DNA of 54,950 nucleotides from an uncultured Parvibacter sp. (GTDB lineage: Bacteria > Actinomycetota > Coriobacteriia > Coriobacteriales > Eggerthellaceae), in the NCBI GenBank assembly GCA_947649875.1, contig CANSTH010000002.1, forward strand, positions 1-54,950. Direction: 5' to 3'. Numbering within the stretch: the first letter of the stretch is position 1; every line of letters starts with the position of its first letter. Both the position numbers and the translations under genes were made by a program. Below, piece after piece: positions 7,822 to 16,236 of the stretch. The notes below the pieces were generated by a model, which did no database searches, was not told the DNA's origin, and saw only the letters and a list, made by a program, of their open reading frames with translations.

Positions 7822-9639
7822 ATGGAGGCGCTTTTTTTCGCTAAGGGGAGTGAAGGGGAGGCAACATTGGTGAAGCTACCGAAGGTCACCATTGCTATCG
7901 ACGAAGAGGGCGCGCTTTCGTTCGGGAAGATCTCGCCAGCTCTTGTGATTGGCTTCGGCATTCATTTCACCTGGATGTTCTTGGTGCAGTTTTCTGCCAG
8001 TCACCTGTTCTTCGAGGGGGCACCCGAGGGCACCGCTGCCATAAGCCACGTGTTCTCGCTCTGCGTGTTCGTACTCACGCTGTTCGCCTATACCGCGTTT
8101 CTGCAGCAAATGCGGAGGCTGTTCGACACACCGGCCCACCGTAATCGCAACCGTTTAAGCGCAGCGTTAGCCACGGTGGCCGGCGGCCTGCTGCTCTTCG
8201 GTTGCTCTACTGCCACCGCTATCGGGTGGACCTGCATCGTGGCATCGGGGCTGCTCACCGGCATGGGCTCGGCAGTGCTGCTGATGAGCTACGGCGTATC
8301 CTTTGGCATGCTGGACTCCCCCACCATCGCCATGGGCACTGCACTCTCGCTGATCGTGGCCTCCATCGCATTTCTGGCGCTCTCGGCGCTGGGGGCAGTA
8401 AGCCCCTCCCTTACGGCGCTGCTGGCAGCCTTTATTCCCCTGGCCGAGTTCTTCTGCCTGCGCAGCTGCAGCCGTCAACTGGTAGATCAGCTCTCCTTCG
8501 CTTCCTGCACCTTCCCCGTGCGCAAGCTTTCCTTTGGACTGCACATTTTTGCCCCTAGCTTTTTCATCGGCTTCGCCATCGCTGGGCTACGCCGCTACGC
8601 CCTTGCCAGCACATGGTTGCCCAACCTGGAAGTCCTCGGCACGATAGCTATTGTGGTGGGGTGCTTGGCAAGCGGGCTGCTCATTCTGCTGGTAGCCATC
8701 ATGCAGCACTCCACGGTGAATTACATGTTCCGCACGCTGTTGCCGGTCTCGGCTCTGTGCATGGCAGTGGCGCTCTTCGATGGCAGCAACGCCGATGTGC
8801 TGAACATCGGCATCCTGTTCACCGGGTACTTGGTGATGGAGGGTGCCTGCTGGATGTTCTATTCCGACATCTCCCAGCGCTATCGCATCAGCGCGTTCCA
8901 GGCGTTCGGCGTAGGGCGCGGAGCGCTGGCGCTTGGCACGCTGGTGAGCACTCTTACCACCGCACCGGTAACGGCGGCCACCAGCACACTGGAAGAATCC
9001 TCTCAAGGTGTAGTGGTGATGTTGGTGGCACTGTGCATCGGCTTCGCCATGCTGCCCACCAACAAGGAAATGCTGAAATCGCTGAAGCGAGGCGCCCATT
9101 GCCCGGCGCTGGCCTTCGATGAGGACTTCCTGGTGGCTCCGGCCCTCATCCCCGACGATCCCAACCGCGCCAAGCAGCTGTTTCCCGCCAAAGGACTTCA
9201 AGACGTAACCGCGCCCGAACCAGACGGGGTAGCACCGACCGCGGTAGAGGACAAGGATGGCGAAGGTCGAGATGACGCAGGTCGGATTGTTTGTCATCCT
9301 TCCGAAAAGGTGGAAAACAATGGGAGCGGGGCAGATGATGGCAAGCAAGCCACCACCCTGCGTTATCCTGGCAATGCTGGTTCCGAGGCGGATGCCAAGG
9401 CCCGCCAGGGGCGCTTCCGCCGCCAATGCGAAATAGTGGCCGACCGCTACCTACTCTCGCGCCGCGAAGCCGAGGTGCTGTTCCTGCTAGCGAAAGGGCG
9501 CAACGCTGCCTTCATCCAAGAGAAGCTGTTCATCTCCGAAGGCACCGCCCGCACCCACATGCGCCACATCTACGCCAAGCTGAACGTCCACTCCCAAAAA
9601 GAGCTCATGGATCTCGTGGAATCTGAAGCCATTGAATAG
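7822..9639 (+). CDS. Multi-TM transporter-like protein with C-terminal LuxR-type HTH (membrane-bound regulator)
   Basis: Many hydrophobic segments, then LSRREAEVLFLLAKGRNAAFIQEKLFISEGTARTHMRHIYAKLNVHSQKELMDLVE (GerE/LuxR HTH). Confidence 0.92.
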   Translation: MEALFFAKGSEGEATLVKLPKVTIAIDEEGALSFGKISPALVIGFGIHFTWMFLVQFSASHLFFEGAPEGTAAISHVFSLCVFVLTLFAYTAFLQQMRRLFDTPAHRNRNRLSAALATVAGGLLLFGCSTATAIGWTCIVASGLLTGMGSAVLLMSYGVSFGMLDSPTIAMGTALSLIVASIAFLALSALGAVSPSLTALLAAFIPLAEFFCLRSCSRQLVDQLSFASCTFPVRKLSFGLHIFAPSFFIGFAIAGLRRYALASTWLPNLEVLGTIAIVVGCLASGLLILLVAIMQHSTVNYMFRTLLPVSALCMAVALFDGSNADVLNIGILFTGYLVMEGACWMFYSDISQRYRISAFQAFGVGRGALALGTLVSTLTTAPVTAATSTLEESSQGVVVMLVALCIGFAMLPTNKEMLKSLKRGAHCPALAFDEDFLVAPALIPDDPNRAKQLFPAKGLQDVTAPEPDGVAPTAVEDKDGEGRDDAGRIVCHPSEKVENNGSGADDGKQATTLRYPGNAGSEADAKARQGRFRRQCEIVADRYLLSRREAEVLFLLAKGRNAAFIQEKLFISEGTARTHMRHIYAKLNVHSQKELMDLVESEAIE

Positions 9640-9828
9640 GTTCCGTTGCCCGCTGCCCGCCGTTTGCGATGAGCTGTCGGGCGGCATAACGGAAAACTCG
9701 ATGGGAATTTTCCCAGTTCAGCGCATCATACTTGGGAATCATACTTCCAAATCATAGGACTGCTATGACCCCTTCTCTCCGTCTGCCGCATAAACTGCGC
9801 AGCGTTGGGAAAGAGAAAGGAGTCACAC

Positions 9829-10740
9829 ATGACCCAGTTCGACGACATCGCAGCCGACGAGTTCGAAGAAGAGTTCGACCCGCTGGCAGACGACTTCGAT
9901 GACAGCATTTTCGATGGAATCGAAGAGGACGAAGAGGCGGTAACCGAGTTTTTGGCGCCCGACCCCAGCCGTGTGGAAGCGGTAGAGGGCACCTTGAGCC
10001 GCAACGAGGACGGCTATCGGCAACGGCCGGCCGCTGAACGCACCGCCGAGCTGTTCGCACAAATGAAGCCCTACCGCTTGGTGTTGCTGGAGCTGATCCG
10101 TACCTGCGAGCAACCGCAAACCACCGAGGCCATGATGGAGCGCTTCGCTCAGCTGCATGCCAATTTCAAATCCACTTACTCGGGTGCCAACCTGCTGTCC
10201 ATGCTGGAAGCCGCTGGCGCTATCGATTGCGTCACCGAAGACGGCACTGCATACGCCGATGTGGAAGTGGAGCCGGTAGTCAAAACCGACGAGAACGGCG
10301 TGGAGTATCTGGCACCCGGCGAGGCACCGGCCATGATGTGGGTGGCCGCCGAGGCAGGCCACGCCATGGTGGAAGCGAACGACCCCCAATCGCGCATCGA
10401 TGCGCTGTTCGCCAAAGAGACGCAGTACCTGCCCGTCTTCAAGCGCATCCTGCGCCTGGCCAATCAAGAAAGCGGCGTGTCGGTGGCGCAGCTGTCCGGT
10501 GCTGTGGATGACGACCCCCTGGTGCAAGAGCCCCGTTACTTCGTACAGCACTTCCTGAAAAATCTCGAGCGCCACGAGGCAGTAGCCTGGTGCAACAACA
10601 GCTGGGTGACTACCGATTTCGGCAGGAAACTGCTAGCCGACCTGGCCGATATAGACGACTCCTATAACCCATCCGAGGCTCACGAGCAAGCGCGCATCCG
10701 CGCCATTGCCGCAGAGTCCACCATGGGTGCCGTTTGGTAG
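9829..10740 (+). CDS. Acidic uncharacterised protein with two possible winged-helix-like modules, upstream of torD-like gene
   Basis: RBS AAAGGAG just before ATG at 9829 (the ORF track starts at 9805); very acidic N-terminus; complete ORF followed by the TorD-like gene. Confidence 0.8.
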   Translation: MTQFDDIAADEFEEEFDPLADDFDDSIFDGIEEDEEAVTEFLAPDPSRVEAVEGTLSRNEDGYRQRPAAERTAELFAQMKPYRLVLLELIRTCEQPQTTEAMMERFAQLHANFKSTYSGANLLSMLEAAGAIDCVTEDGTAYADVEVEPVVKTDENGVEYLAPGEAPAMMWVAAEAGHAMVEANDPQSRIDALFAKETQYLPVFKRILRLANQESGVSVAQLSGAVDDDPLVQEPRYFVQHFLKNLERHEAVAWCNNSWVTTDFGRKLLADLADIDDSYNPSEAHEQARIRAIAAESTMGAVW

Positions 10741-10757
10741 ACACCCCCGCGCCAGAC

Positions 10758-10791
10758 ACCCATGTCATCATCCCCGTCCCCTGACATGGGT
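10758..10791. repeat. Dispersed palindromic element, copy 1 (ACCCATGTCA-TCATCCCCGTCCCC-TGACATGGGT)
   Basis: Perfect 10-bp arms; reverse complement matches 16067-16097 with one difference. Confidence 0.85.
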
Positions 10792-10815
10792 CATCGCTGT
10801 TATTAAGGAGCAAAC

Positions 10816-11517
10816 ATGATTGAGAACATCGCCCCCGAGGCCATTGCTGATAACCAGGAAATTGCCCGCGCCATGGAATCGCGCGCCGCTACCTACGGGT
10901 TGCTGGCCCGCCTATACCGCCGCGAAGTGGATCAGACACTGCTGGAGGAGCTGAAGACCGTGCACTTCCCCTTCGACACGGGCAATGGCCTGGTGGACAG
11001 CGGCTACCGCATGATGGTCACCTACCTGTCCAAAACCTGGGAGAACACCCTCACCGAGCTGGCAGCCGACTACCTGCGCACCTTCTTGGGCCACGGCATC
11101 GATGGCCACTCCGCCGCCTACCCCTACGAGTCGGTGTACACCTCCGAGCGCCGACTGCTGATGCAAGACGCCCGCACCGAGGTTCTGGCCCTATTCCGCG
11201 CCAACGGCCTGGAGAAAGATTCCTCCTTCAAGGATGCGGAAGACCACATTGCCCTTGAGCTGGAGTTCATGCAGCTGATGGCACTGCGTTGCGCCGAAGC
11301 GTTGCGCAGCAATGACGCAGACGAGGCGCTGGCGCTCGTGCGCGCCCAAGCTGCTTTCCTTGATGACCACCTGATGGCGTGGGTCCCGCTGTTCACCACC
11401 GAAATGCTGAAGTTTGCGAAAACCGACCTGTACCGGGGCTTAAGCCGCGTTACCGAAGGCTTCCTCACCGAAGACCAGCGCGTGCTGGAAGAGATGCTGG
11501 AGAACGCCGAAGATTAA
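10816..11517 (+). CDS. TorD/DmsD-family molybdoenzyme chaperone
   Basis: TYGLLARLYRREVD...DYLRTFLGHGIDGHSAAYPYESVYTSERRLLMQDART...EDHIALELEFMQLM is typical of TorD family. Confidence 0.88.
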   Translation: MIENIAPEAIADNQEIARAMESRAATYGLLARLYRREVDQTLLEELKTVHFPFDTGNGLVDSGYRMMVTYLSKTWENTLTELAADYLRTFLGHGIDGHSAAYPYESVYTSERRLLMQDARTEVLALFRANGLEKDSSFKDAEDHIALELEFMQLMALRCAEALRSNDADEALALVRAQAAFLDDHLMAWVPLFTTEMLKFAKTDLYRGLSRVTEGFLTEDQRVLEEMLENAED

Positions 11518-11694
11518 CCAACCCGCAGGCCGCCCCTTCCCTCCTCCTCAGGCGACGGCCTTTTCCGCACGGAGGCGGTCCCCCATCTCCCCCTCGCCTC
11601 CGTGTGCTCCCTCTGGCTCCTGCCGCACGTGCATGGGCACAGGGACGGCTTACCCGATGGCCGCCCGCGTGCCCGCACTTTTCCGGCAGGAGCG

Positions 11695-11807
11695 CCCTGG
11701 GAAAAGGATGCGAGCCCCCGACTCCCCAAATTATCCGGTTGCGCTCTCATCCTTTTCCCAGGGCGGGTGCCCCTCTTTCCCAACAAAAGATGTCGTCGCA
11801 CCCGCCC
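11695..11807. other. Intergenic region with overlapping potential stem-loops
   Basis: GCGCCCTGGGAAAAGGATGcGAG (11693-11715) pairs with CTCATCCTTTTCCCAGGGC (11745-11763); GGGCGGGTGC (11761-11770) pairs with GCACCCGCCC (11798-11807). Confidence 0.55.
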
Positions 11808-11989
11808 TATCTTTGTTCCGCAAGGTCATCGTAAAGGCCCTCGTCCGCCGGGTCGTCCCATTCGGCAGGTAGGATGGCATGGCCAAATTGCCTATCTCTC
11901 GCCTAAGAAATCCTTAACTTTCCTGATTCATTGTCACGGCGAGCGCCTTTTCGGGCGTTATATAGGGCGAACGTTCAAACGGCCGTAGT

Positions 11990-12625
11990 TTGAAAGCATA
12001 TGCAACCTGCTTGCACTTATTCAGGAACCCGTATTTGCTTGTCCGAAAGCGAGGTGAGTTGTTGCCCACGCTGAAGCCAATCGATGCCATTGAGCGCCTG
12101 TTCGCCCTGTACGAACAGCAGATGTATCGCATCGCGTTTGCGGTGCTGAAAGACGAGGGTCAGGCGGAAGACGCGGTGATGAGCGCCTTCGAGCGCGTGG
12201 TGCGCCACCAGGGCGTGCCCTGTGACCCCGATTCCTCCCATGCCCAACATCTGATGGCCTCTATGGCACGCCAATGCGCCATAGATATCTACCGAAAGAA
12301 CTCTCGCGAGCGTCAGCGCTTCGTAACAACACTGGCGGAAAGGGCAGAAGCATCGGCTGCGATGGCTCAATCTGCCCCTTGCCCTGACGCTGCCGACGCA
12401 GCCGGAGCGGCAGGTGCAGCTGACGAGATGATTGCCCATTTGCCCAAGCAGTACCGCGATGTGCTGCACGACCGCTTCGTGGAAGAGCGCTCCACGCGGG
12501 AAACCGCCGAGCACTTGGGAATAAGCGAAGCCAATGTGCGTAAACGTCAGCAGCGCGCTTTGGATCTTCTACGACGAAACATGAACGGAGGGGAAACCTA
12601 TGAACCCCTGTACTGCCAACAATAG
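11990..12625 (+). CDS. ECF-type RNA polymerase sigma factor (start may be about 12061)
   Basis: IERLFALYEQQMYRIAFAVLKDEGQAEDAVMSAFERVVRH (region 2) and LPKQYRDVLHDRFVEERSTRETAEHLGISEANVRKRQQRALDLLR (region 4). Confidence 0.87.
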   Translation: MKAYATCLHLFRNPYLLVRKRGELLPTLKPIDAIERLFALYEQQMYRIAFAVLKDEGQAEDAVMSAFERVVRHQGVPCDPDSSHAQHLMASMARQCAIDIYRKNSRERQRFVTTLAERAEASAAMAQSAPCPDAADAAGAAGAADEMIAHLPKQYRDVLHDRFVEERSTRETAEHLGISEANVRKRQQRALDLLRRNMNGGETYEPLYCQQ

Positions 12626-13937
12626 CGAATTTGCGGAAAAGGCCATGGCCCCGCACCAATTCTCCGCCACCTACGAACAGCGCAAGCGGGCGCTGATTGC
12701 CGAAGTGGCGCGCGGCGAGCATACTGCTCGCGCACCCTACGGCGCTCAGAGCCAGCGGCATCGCCACCGCGCCCAGAGCCCTAACGCCGCTCGCAATCTC
12801 TCCTGGAAGATCGCCGCCGCCGTGGCCGCGATGTGCGTGGCCCTGCCGATGGGCGCCTATGCGGCCGCCAACCACGAGCAGTTGTTCGGCGAACTGCTGG
12901 GCACATCCGCCCGCACCAGCACGCCGGCCCAAACCTACACTTACGATAAAGGTGACGGCGTGGAACATACCGCCACTATTCCCTCCCACGAGTATGTGGA
13001 TGCGGACCTGAACTCTGCGGAAGCGCTGTTGGGAAGCTGCATGCTTCCCGAGTCCCAAACCATTCAGGCAGGCTCGCGCACGATAACGGTGAACGCGGCA
13101 GTGCGCTCCGAAAATGCCATGCTGGTGGCCTACACGCTGGAAGACGACTCGTCCGCCCCCACCCTGTACTGGGACGAGCGCACCAACGCCACCAAAGGGG
13201 CGCGATTCCAGGAGAACGCGCAGCTGCGCTGGGACTATCGCACCAGTGCGCAGTTGGCCAAGCCCAACAGCGTTTCGGCCACCGTTGAAGGAGAGCTGTC
13301 CACCGAACCGGGGAGCACGGTTCCCGCGCTGGCCGCCGATGCCGAGGCGGCTTCCGAGCTACCCCCGGCGGACAAGGCCAATGACGCTGCGAAGGCAGCG
13401 GCCGATTTAGGCGATGTGCCCATCGGCAGCTCCATCTATGTTGACCCGCAGCGCAGCACCAATGGCGTTCTATATTGTTACGAGTACCTGGTGTTTCCCG
13501 ATGGCATTCCCGAGGGCGAAAGCTTGGCGATGGTAATCGGCTGGTCTGATGGGGCCTTAAGCGACGTGAGCCAAGCGTCCCAAACCCAAACCGTCGACCT
13601 TTCGGGGCTTCCGGTGGTGCCGGCAACCACCTTCACTTCCGACAGCGGCGCGCAGCTTAGCCTCTCGCCCCTGGGACTCACCTTGAATATGAGCAACGGA
13701 CTAGGGCTGGACGATTCCGCCGCCAAAGATCCGGGCTCCATTGCGGCCATTACCTTGAAGTTGGCAAACGGCGAAACCTACACGGTGTTCGACTCCGCGC
13801 AGAACATGGAGAACACGATGTACGCTATGGGCAGCGGCACGAACTTCGGCATGAACTTCAACCGCCTGGTGGATCCCGCCGACGTGAAGGCGGTAGAGGT
13901 AAGCGTAAAGGACGGAGCAACCGTCACGCTGAGCTAG
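12600..13937 (+). CDS. DUF4179-like membrane protein, probable anti-sigma partner
   Basis: Overlaps the sigma-factor 3' end by 26 bp; one TM segment (IAAAVAAMCVALPMGAYAA) then a large extracytoplasmic domain. Confidence 0.75.
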   Translation: MNPCTANNSEFAEKAMAPHQFSATYEQRKRALIAEVARGEHTARAPYGAQSQRHRHRAQSPNAARNLSWKIAAAVAAMCVALPMGAYAAANHEQLFGELLGTSARTSTPAQTYTYDKGDGVEHTATIPSHEYVDADLNSAEALLGSCMLPESQTIQAGSRTITVNAAVRSENAMLVAYTLEDDSSAPTLYWDERTNATKGARFQENAQLRWDYRTSAQLAKPNSVSATVEGELSTEPGSTVPALAADAEAASELPPADKANDAAKAAADLGDVPIGSSIYVDPQRSTNGVLYCYEYLVFPDGIPEGESLAMVIGWSDGALSDVSQASQTQTVDLSGLPVVPATTFTSDSGAQLSLSPLGLTLNMSNGLGLDDSAAKDPGSIAAITLKLANGETYTVFDSAQNMENTMYAMGSGTNFGMNFNRLVDPADVKAVEVSVKDGATVTLS

Positions 13938-14225
13938 GTTTTTAGAACGATAGCTTTACGAAAGTCCCGCGAGAGGGTTTCCGGTGCGGAGCGCCACAAG
14001 GTTCGGAAGCGCATAGCGGTTATAGTAAAGCTGCCCTTCTTGTGGAGGGTGCCGCATGGGGGTGGCCAGCAAGCAGCCGCCCACCTGGCAGCGGCGGACG
14101 AGAGCAGGCCGGAAGCGCTCATGGATACTCGGACATGCGGCACGAGGCCAAGACCCTGATCGACTTCATGAGAGCCTGCCCCCGGAAGCTGTTGAGAGAT
14201 TGCGTTCCGCCCGCAATCCTTCATG

Positions 14226-14265
14226 AAAAAGGCTCTCCTATCTCGCCGATAGGAGAGCCTTTTTG
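14226..14265. terminator. Bidirectional rho-independent terminator
   Basis: AAAAAGGCTCTCCTATCTCGCCGATAGGAGAGCCTTTTT. Confidence 0.92.
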
Positions 14266-14940
14266 CTACTTCGAGGCCGTTTCCGGTTCAGTGCTGTCGG
14301 GCTCGGCTGGCTTGCCCTTGCGCAAGCCAGTGAACAGGCCTTTCTTTGCCGGCTTCTGCTCGCCTGCGGCATCTTTGGGAGTATCGGACTCAGCAGCCGC
14401 ATTCTTCGCCCCGTTGGCCTTTGCCGCCGCGCCCTTCTTGCCCTGCGATGCAGCCCTTCCCGCTTCGGCCTTGGCCCTTTTCTTCTCCTTCTCCTCAAGC
14501 GCTACCATGCGCGCCTGATAGGCGGCACGTTCCTTCTTGATCTTGGAGAGGTCGATATAGAACGCCAGGATGATAAGCGCATAGGCAGCCATCAGAATGC
14601 CGAAGGCCAGGTAAACGGGCATGGAGGCCTGGAACACGAATGACACGATGGTGCACACGGCAGCCCCGATAAGGCACGCCCACCAGGCGCGACGCAGCTT
14701 TTTGTAACGCTCGGTGTCGGGCTTGTAATACTTGGCGTCCAGCTCGCGCTGCTTGGCGGCCTCTTGCTTGCGACGGGCCTTCTCCTCGGCCTTCTTCTGC
14801 TGAGGGGTTTTCTTAGTGGGCTCGATGCGCACGCTGGCAGCAGCCTTCGCCTTCGGCTTGGCGGAAGCGGCGCTCTTGCGCGTTTTGCCGGTGCGATCCT
14901 CGGCGGTGTAGCGCTCGTTCATGGGGTTTCGCTGGGACAT
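14266..14940 (-). CDS. Uncharacterised lysine/alanine-rich membrane protein
   Basis: MSQRNPMNERYTAEDRTGK start; two TM segments between charged, low-complexity tails. Confidence 0.75.
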   Translation of the reverse strand: MSQRNPMNERYTAEDRTGKTRKSAASAKPKAKAAASVRIEPTKKTPQQKKAEEKARRKQEAAKQRELDAKYYKPDTERYKKLRRAWWACLIGAAVCTIVSFVFQASMPVYLAFGILMAAYALIILAFYIDLSKIKKERAAYQARMVALEEKEKKRAKAEAGRAASQGKKGAAAKANGAKNAAAESDTPKDAAGEQKPAKKGLFTGLRKGKPAEPDSTEPETASK

Positions 14941-15007
14941 GGGCTTTCCTTCTGTTGCGGGTGCGGAGCGGGCGGGGGCCTGCTCTTGCTTTCTTGCTTG
15001 GCACGGC

Positions 15008-15035
15008 GGCAGAGATAGAATCTCTGCCCTACGAA
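15008..15035. repeat. REP-like palindrome, family A copy 1
   Basis: GGCAGAGATAGAATCTCTGCCCTACGAA. Confidence 0.85.
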
Positions 15036-15081
15036 TCAACCTGCGGGCATCCTCCTGCTTTGGCAGCGGGAAGTCGGGCAG

Positions 15082-15951
15082 CTAGGCAAGCGGCTTGCCG
15101 GTGATCAGCTCGTAAGCTTGCAGGTATTTGGCAGAGGTGTTGTCGATTACCTCCTGGGGCAGCCGCGGCGGATTGCCGGTGCGGTCCCAGTTGGCGTTCA
15201 GCCAGTCGCGCACGTACTGCTTGTCGAAGCTGGGCTGGTCTTTCCCCTCTTCGTAAGCATCGCCGGGCCAGAAACGAGAGCTATCAGGGGTAAGCACCTC
15301 ATCGGCCAGGATGATTTTGCCATCGATCACACCGAATTCGAATTTCGTGTCCGCGATGATAACCCCCCGCTCGGCCGCATGGTCGCGCGCAGTGGTGTAC
15401 ACCTGCAGCGCCAAGTCGCGCAGAGCGGCAGCGTCCTCTTCGCCAATCAGCTGAGCGCAGCGCTCGAAGGAGATGTTCTCGTCGTGGTCGCCAATTTCCG
15501 CCTTGGTGGAAGGGGTGAAGATAGGCTCCGGCAGCTTCGACGAGTTAACCAGCCCCTCCGGCAGCTGGATGCCACACACGGTGCCTTCGCGCTGATACTC
15601 CTTCAAGCCGCTGCCGGCAAGGTAGCCGCGCACAATGCACTCCACCGGGAACATGTCCGCTTTCTTCACCAGCATGAAGCGGCCGTCCAGATAGTCGGCG
15701 TAGGGCTGGAACTGCTCGGGCAAGTCGGCAACGTCGGCGCTGATAAGGTGGTTGTCGATCACCTTTGACAGCAAGTCCAGCCAGAACAGCGACAGCTGCG
15801 TGAGCACCTTGCCCTTGTTGGGAATCTCGTCTTCCAAGATGTAGTCGAAGGCGGAGATGCGGTCGGTGGCCACCAACAGCAACTTGTCGCCCAAATCGTA
15901 AATGTCGCGCACCTTGCCCTGCGCGTCGGGAGCAATGTCGATACCAGCCAT
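15082..15951 (-). CDS. purC: Phosphoribosylaminoimidazole-succinocarboxamide synthase
   Basis: GKVRDIYDLGDKLLLVATDRISAFDYILEDEIPNKGKVLTQLS; MAGIDIAP start chosen over the longer ORF. Confidence 0.95.
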   Translation of the reverse strand: MAGIDIAPDAQGKVRDIYDLGDKLLLVATDRISAFDYILEDEIPNKGKVLTQLSLFWLDLLSKVIDNHLISADVADLPEQFQPYADYLDGRFMLVKKADMFPVECIVRGYLAGSGLKEYQREGTVCGIQLPEGLVNSSKLPEPIFTPSTKAEIGDHDENISFERCAQLIGEEDAAALRDLALQVYTTARDHAAERGVIIADTKFEFGVIDGKIILADEVLTPDSSRFWPGDAYEEGKDQPSFDKQYVRDWLNANWDRTGNPPRLPQEVIDNTSAKYLQAYELITGKPLA

Positions 15952-16066
15952 GGCTTTCCTCTCTAAATGCGCCGTGAATTCGCCGCGTACGGCGATTTTT
16001 CGCATAGCGGATATTATGGCACAGAAACGCCCCCGCGCCCCGCCCTTCTTGCAGACGACATAGGGC

Positions 16067-16097
16067 CCCATGTCAGGGGACGGGGATGATGGCATGG
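16067..16097. repeat. Dispersed palindromic element, copy 2
   Basis: CCCATGTCAGGGGACGGGGATGATGGCATGG, near-identical to the reverse complement of copy 1 at 10758-10791. Confidence 0.85.
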
Positions 16098-16108
16098 CAA
16101 ACGCGATT

Positions 16109-16194
16109 TTCGTAGGCAGACATTCCATCTCTGTCTAACCGACGGCCCGCATATACCAGCGCCCCAGGCAGACATAGAATGTCTGCCCTACGAA
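16109..16194. repeat. REP-like palindromes, family A copies 2 (degenerate, inverted) and 3
   Basis: TTCGTAGGCAGACATTCCATCTCTGTC (16109-16135) and GGCAGACATAGAATGTCTGCCCTACGAA (16167-16194). Confidence 0.85.
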
Positions 16195-16236
16195 GAGCCT
16201 GATGAAACGGTTTTCCGTCGTCGAAATGCGAACAGG

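Noticed and set aside
11521-11834. Overlapping ORFs of 95-151 aa in both strands
   Set aside because: Proline/arginine-rich, no motifs, all overlapping one GC-rich hairpin region.
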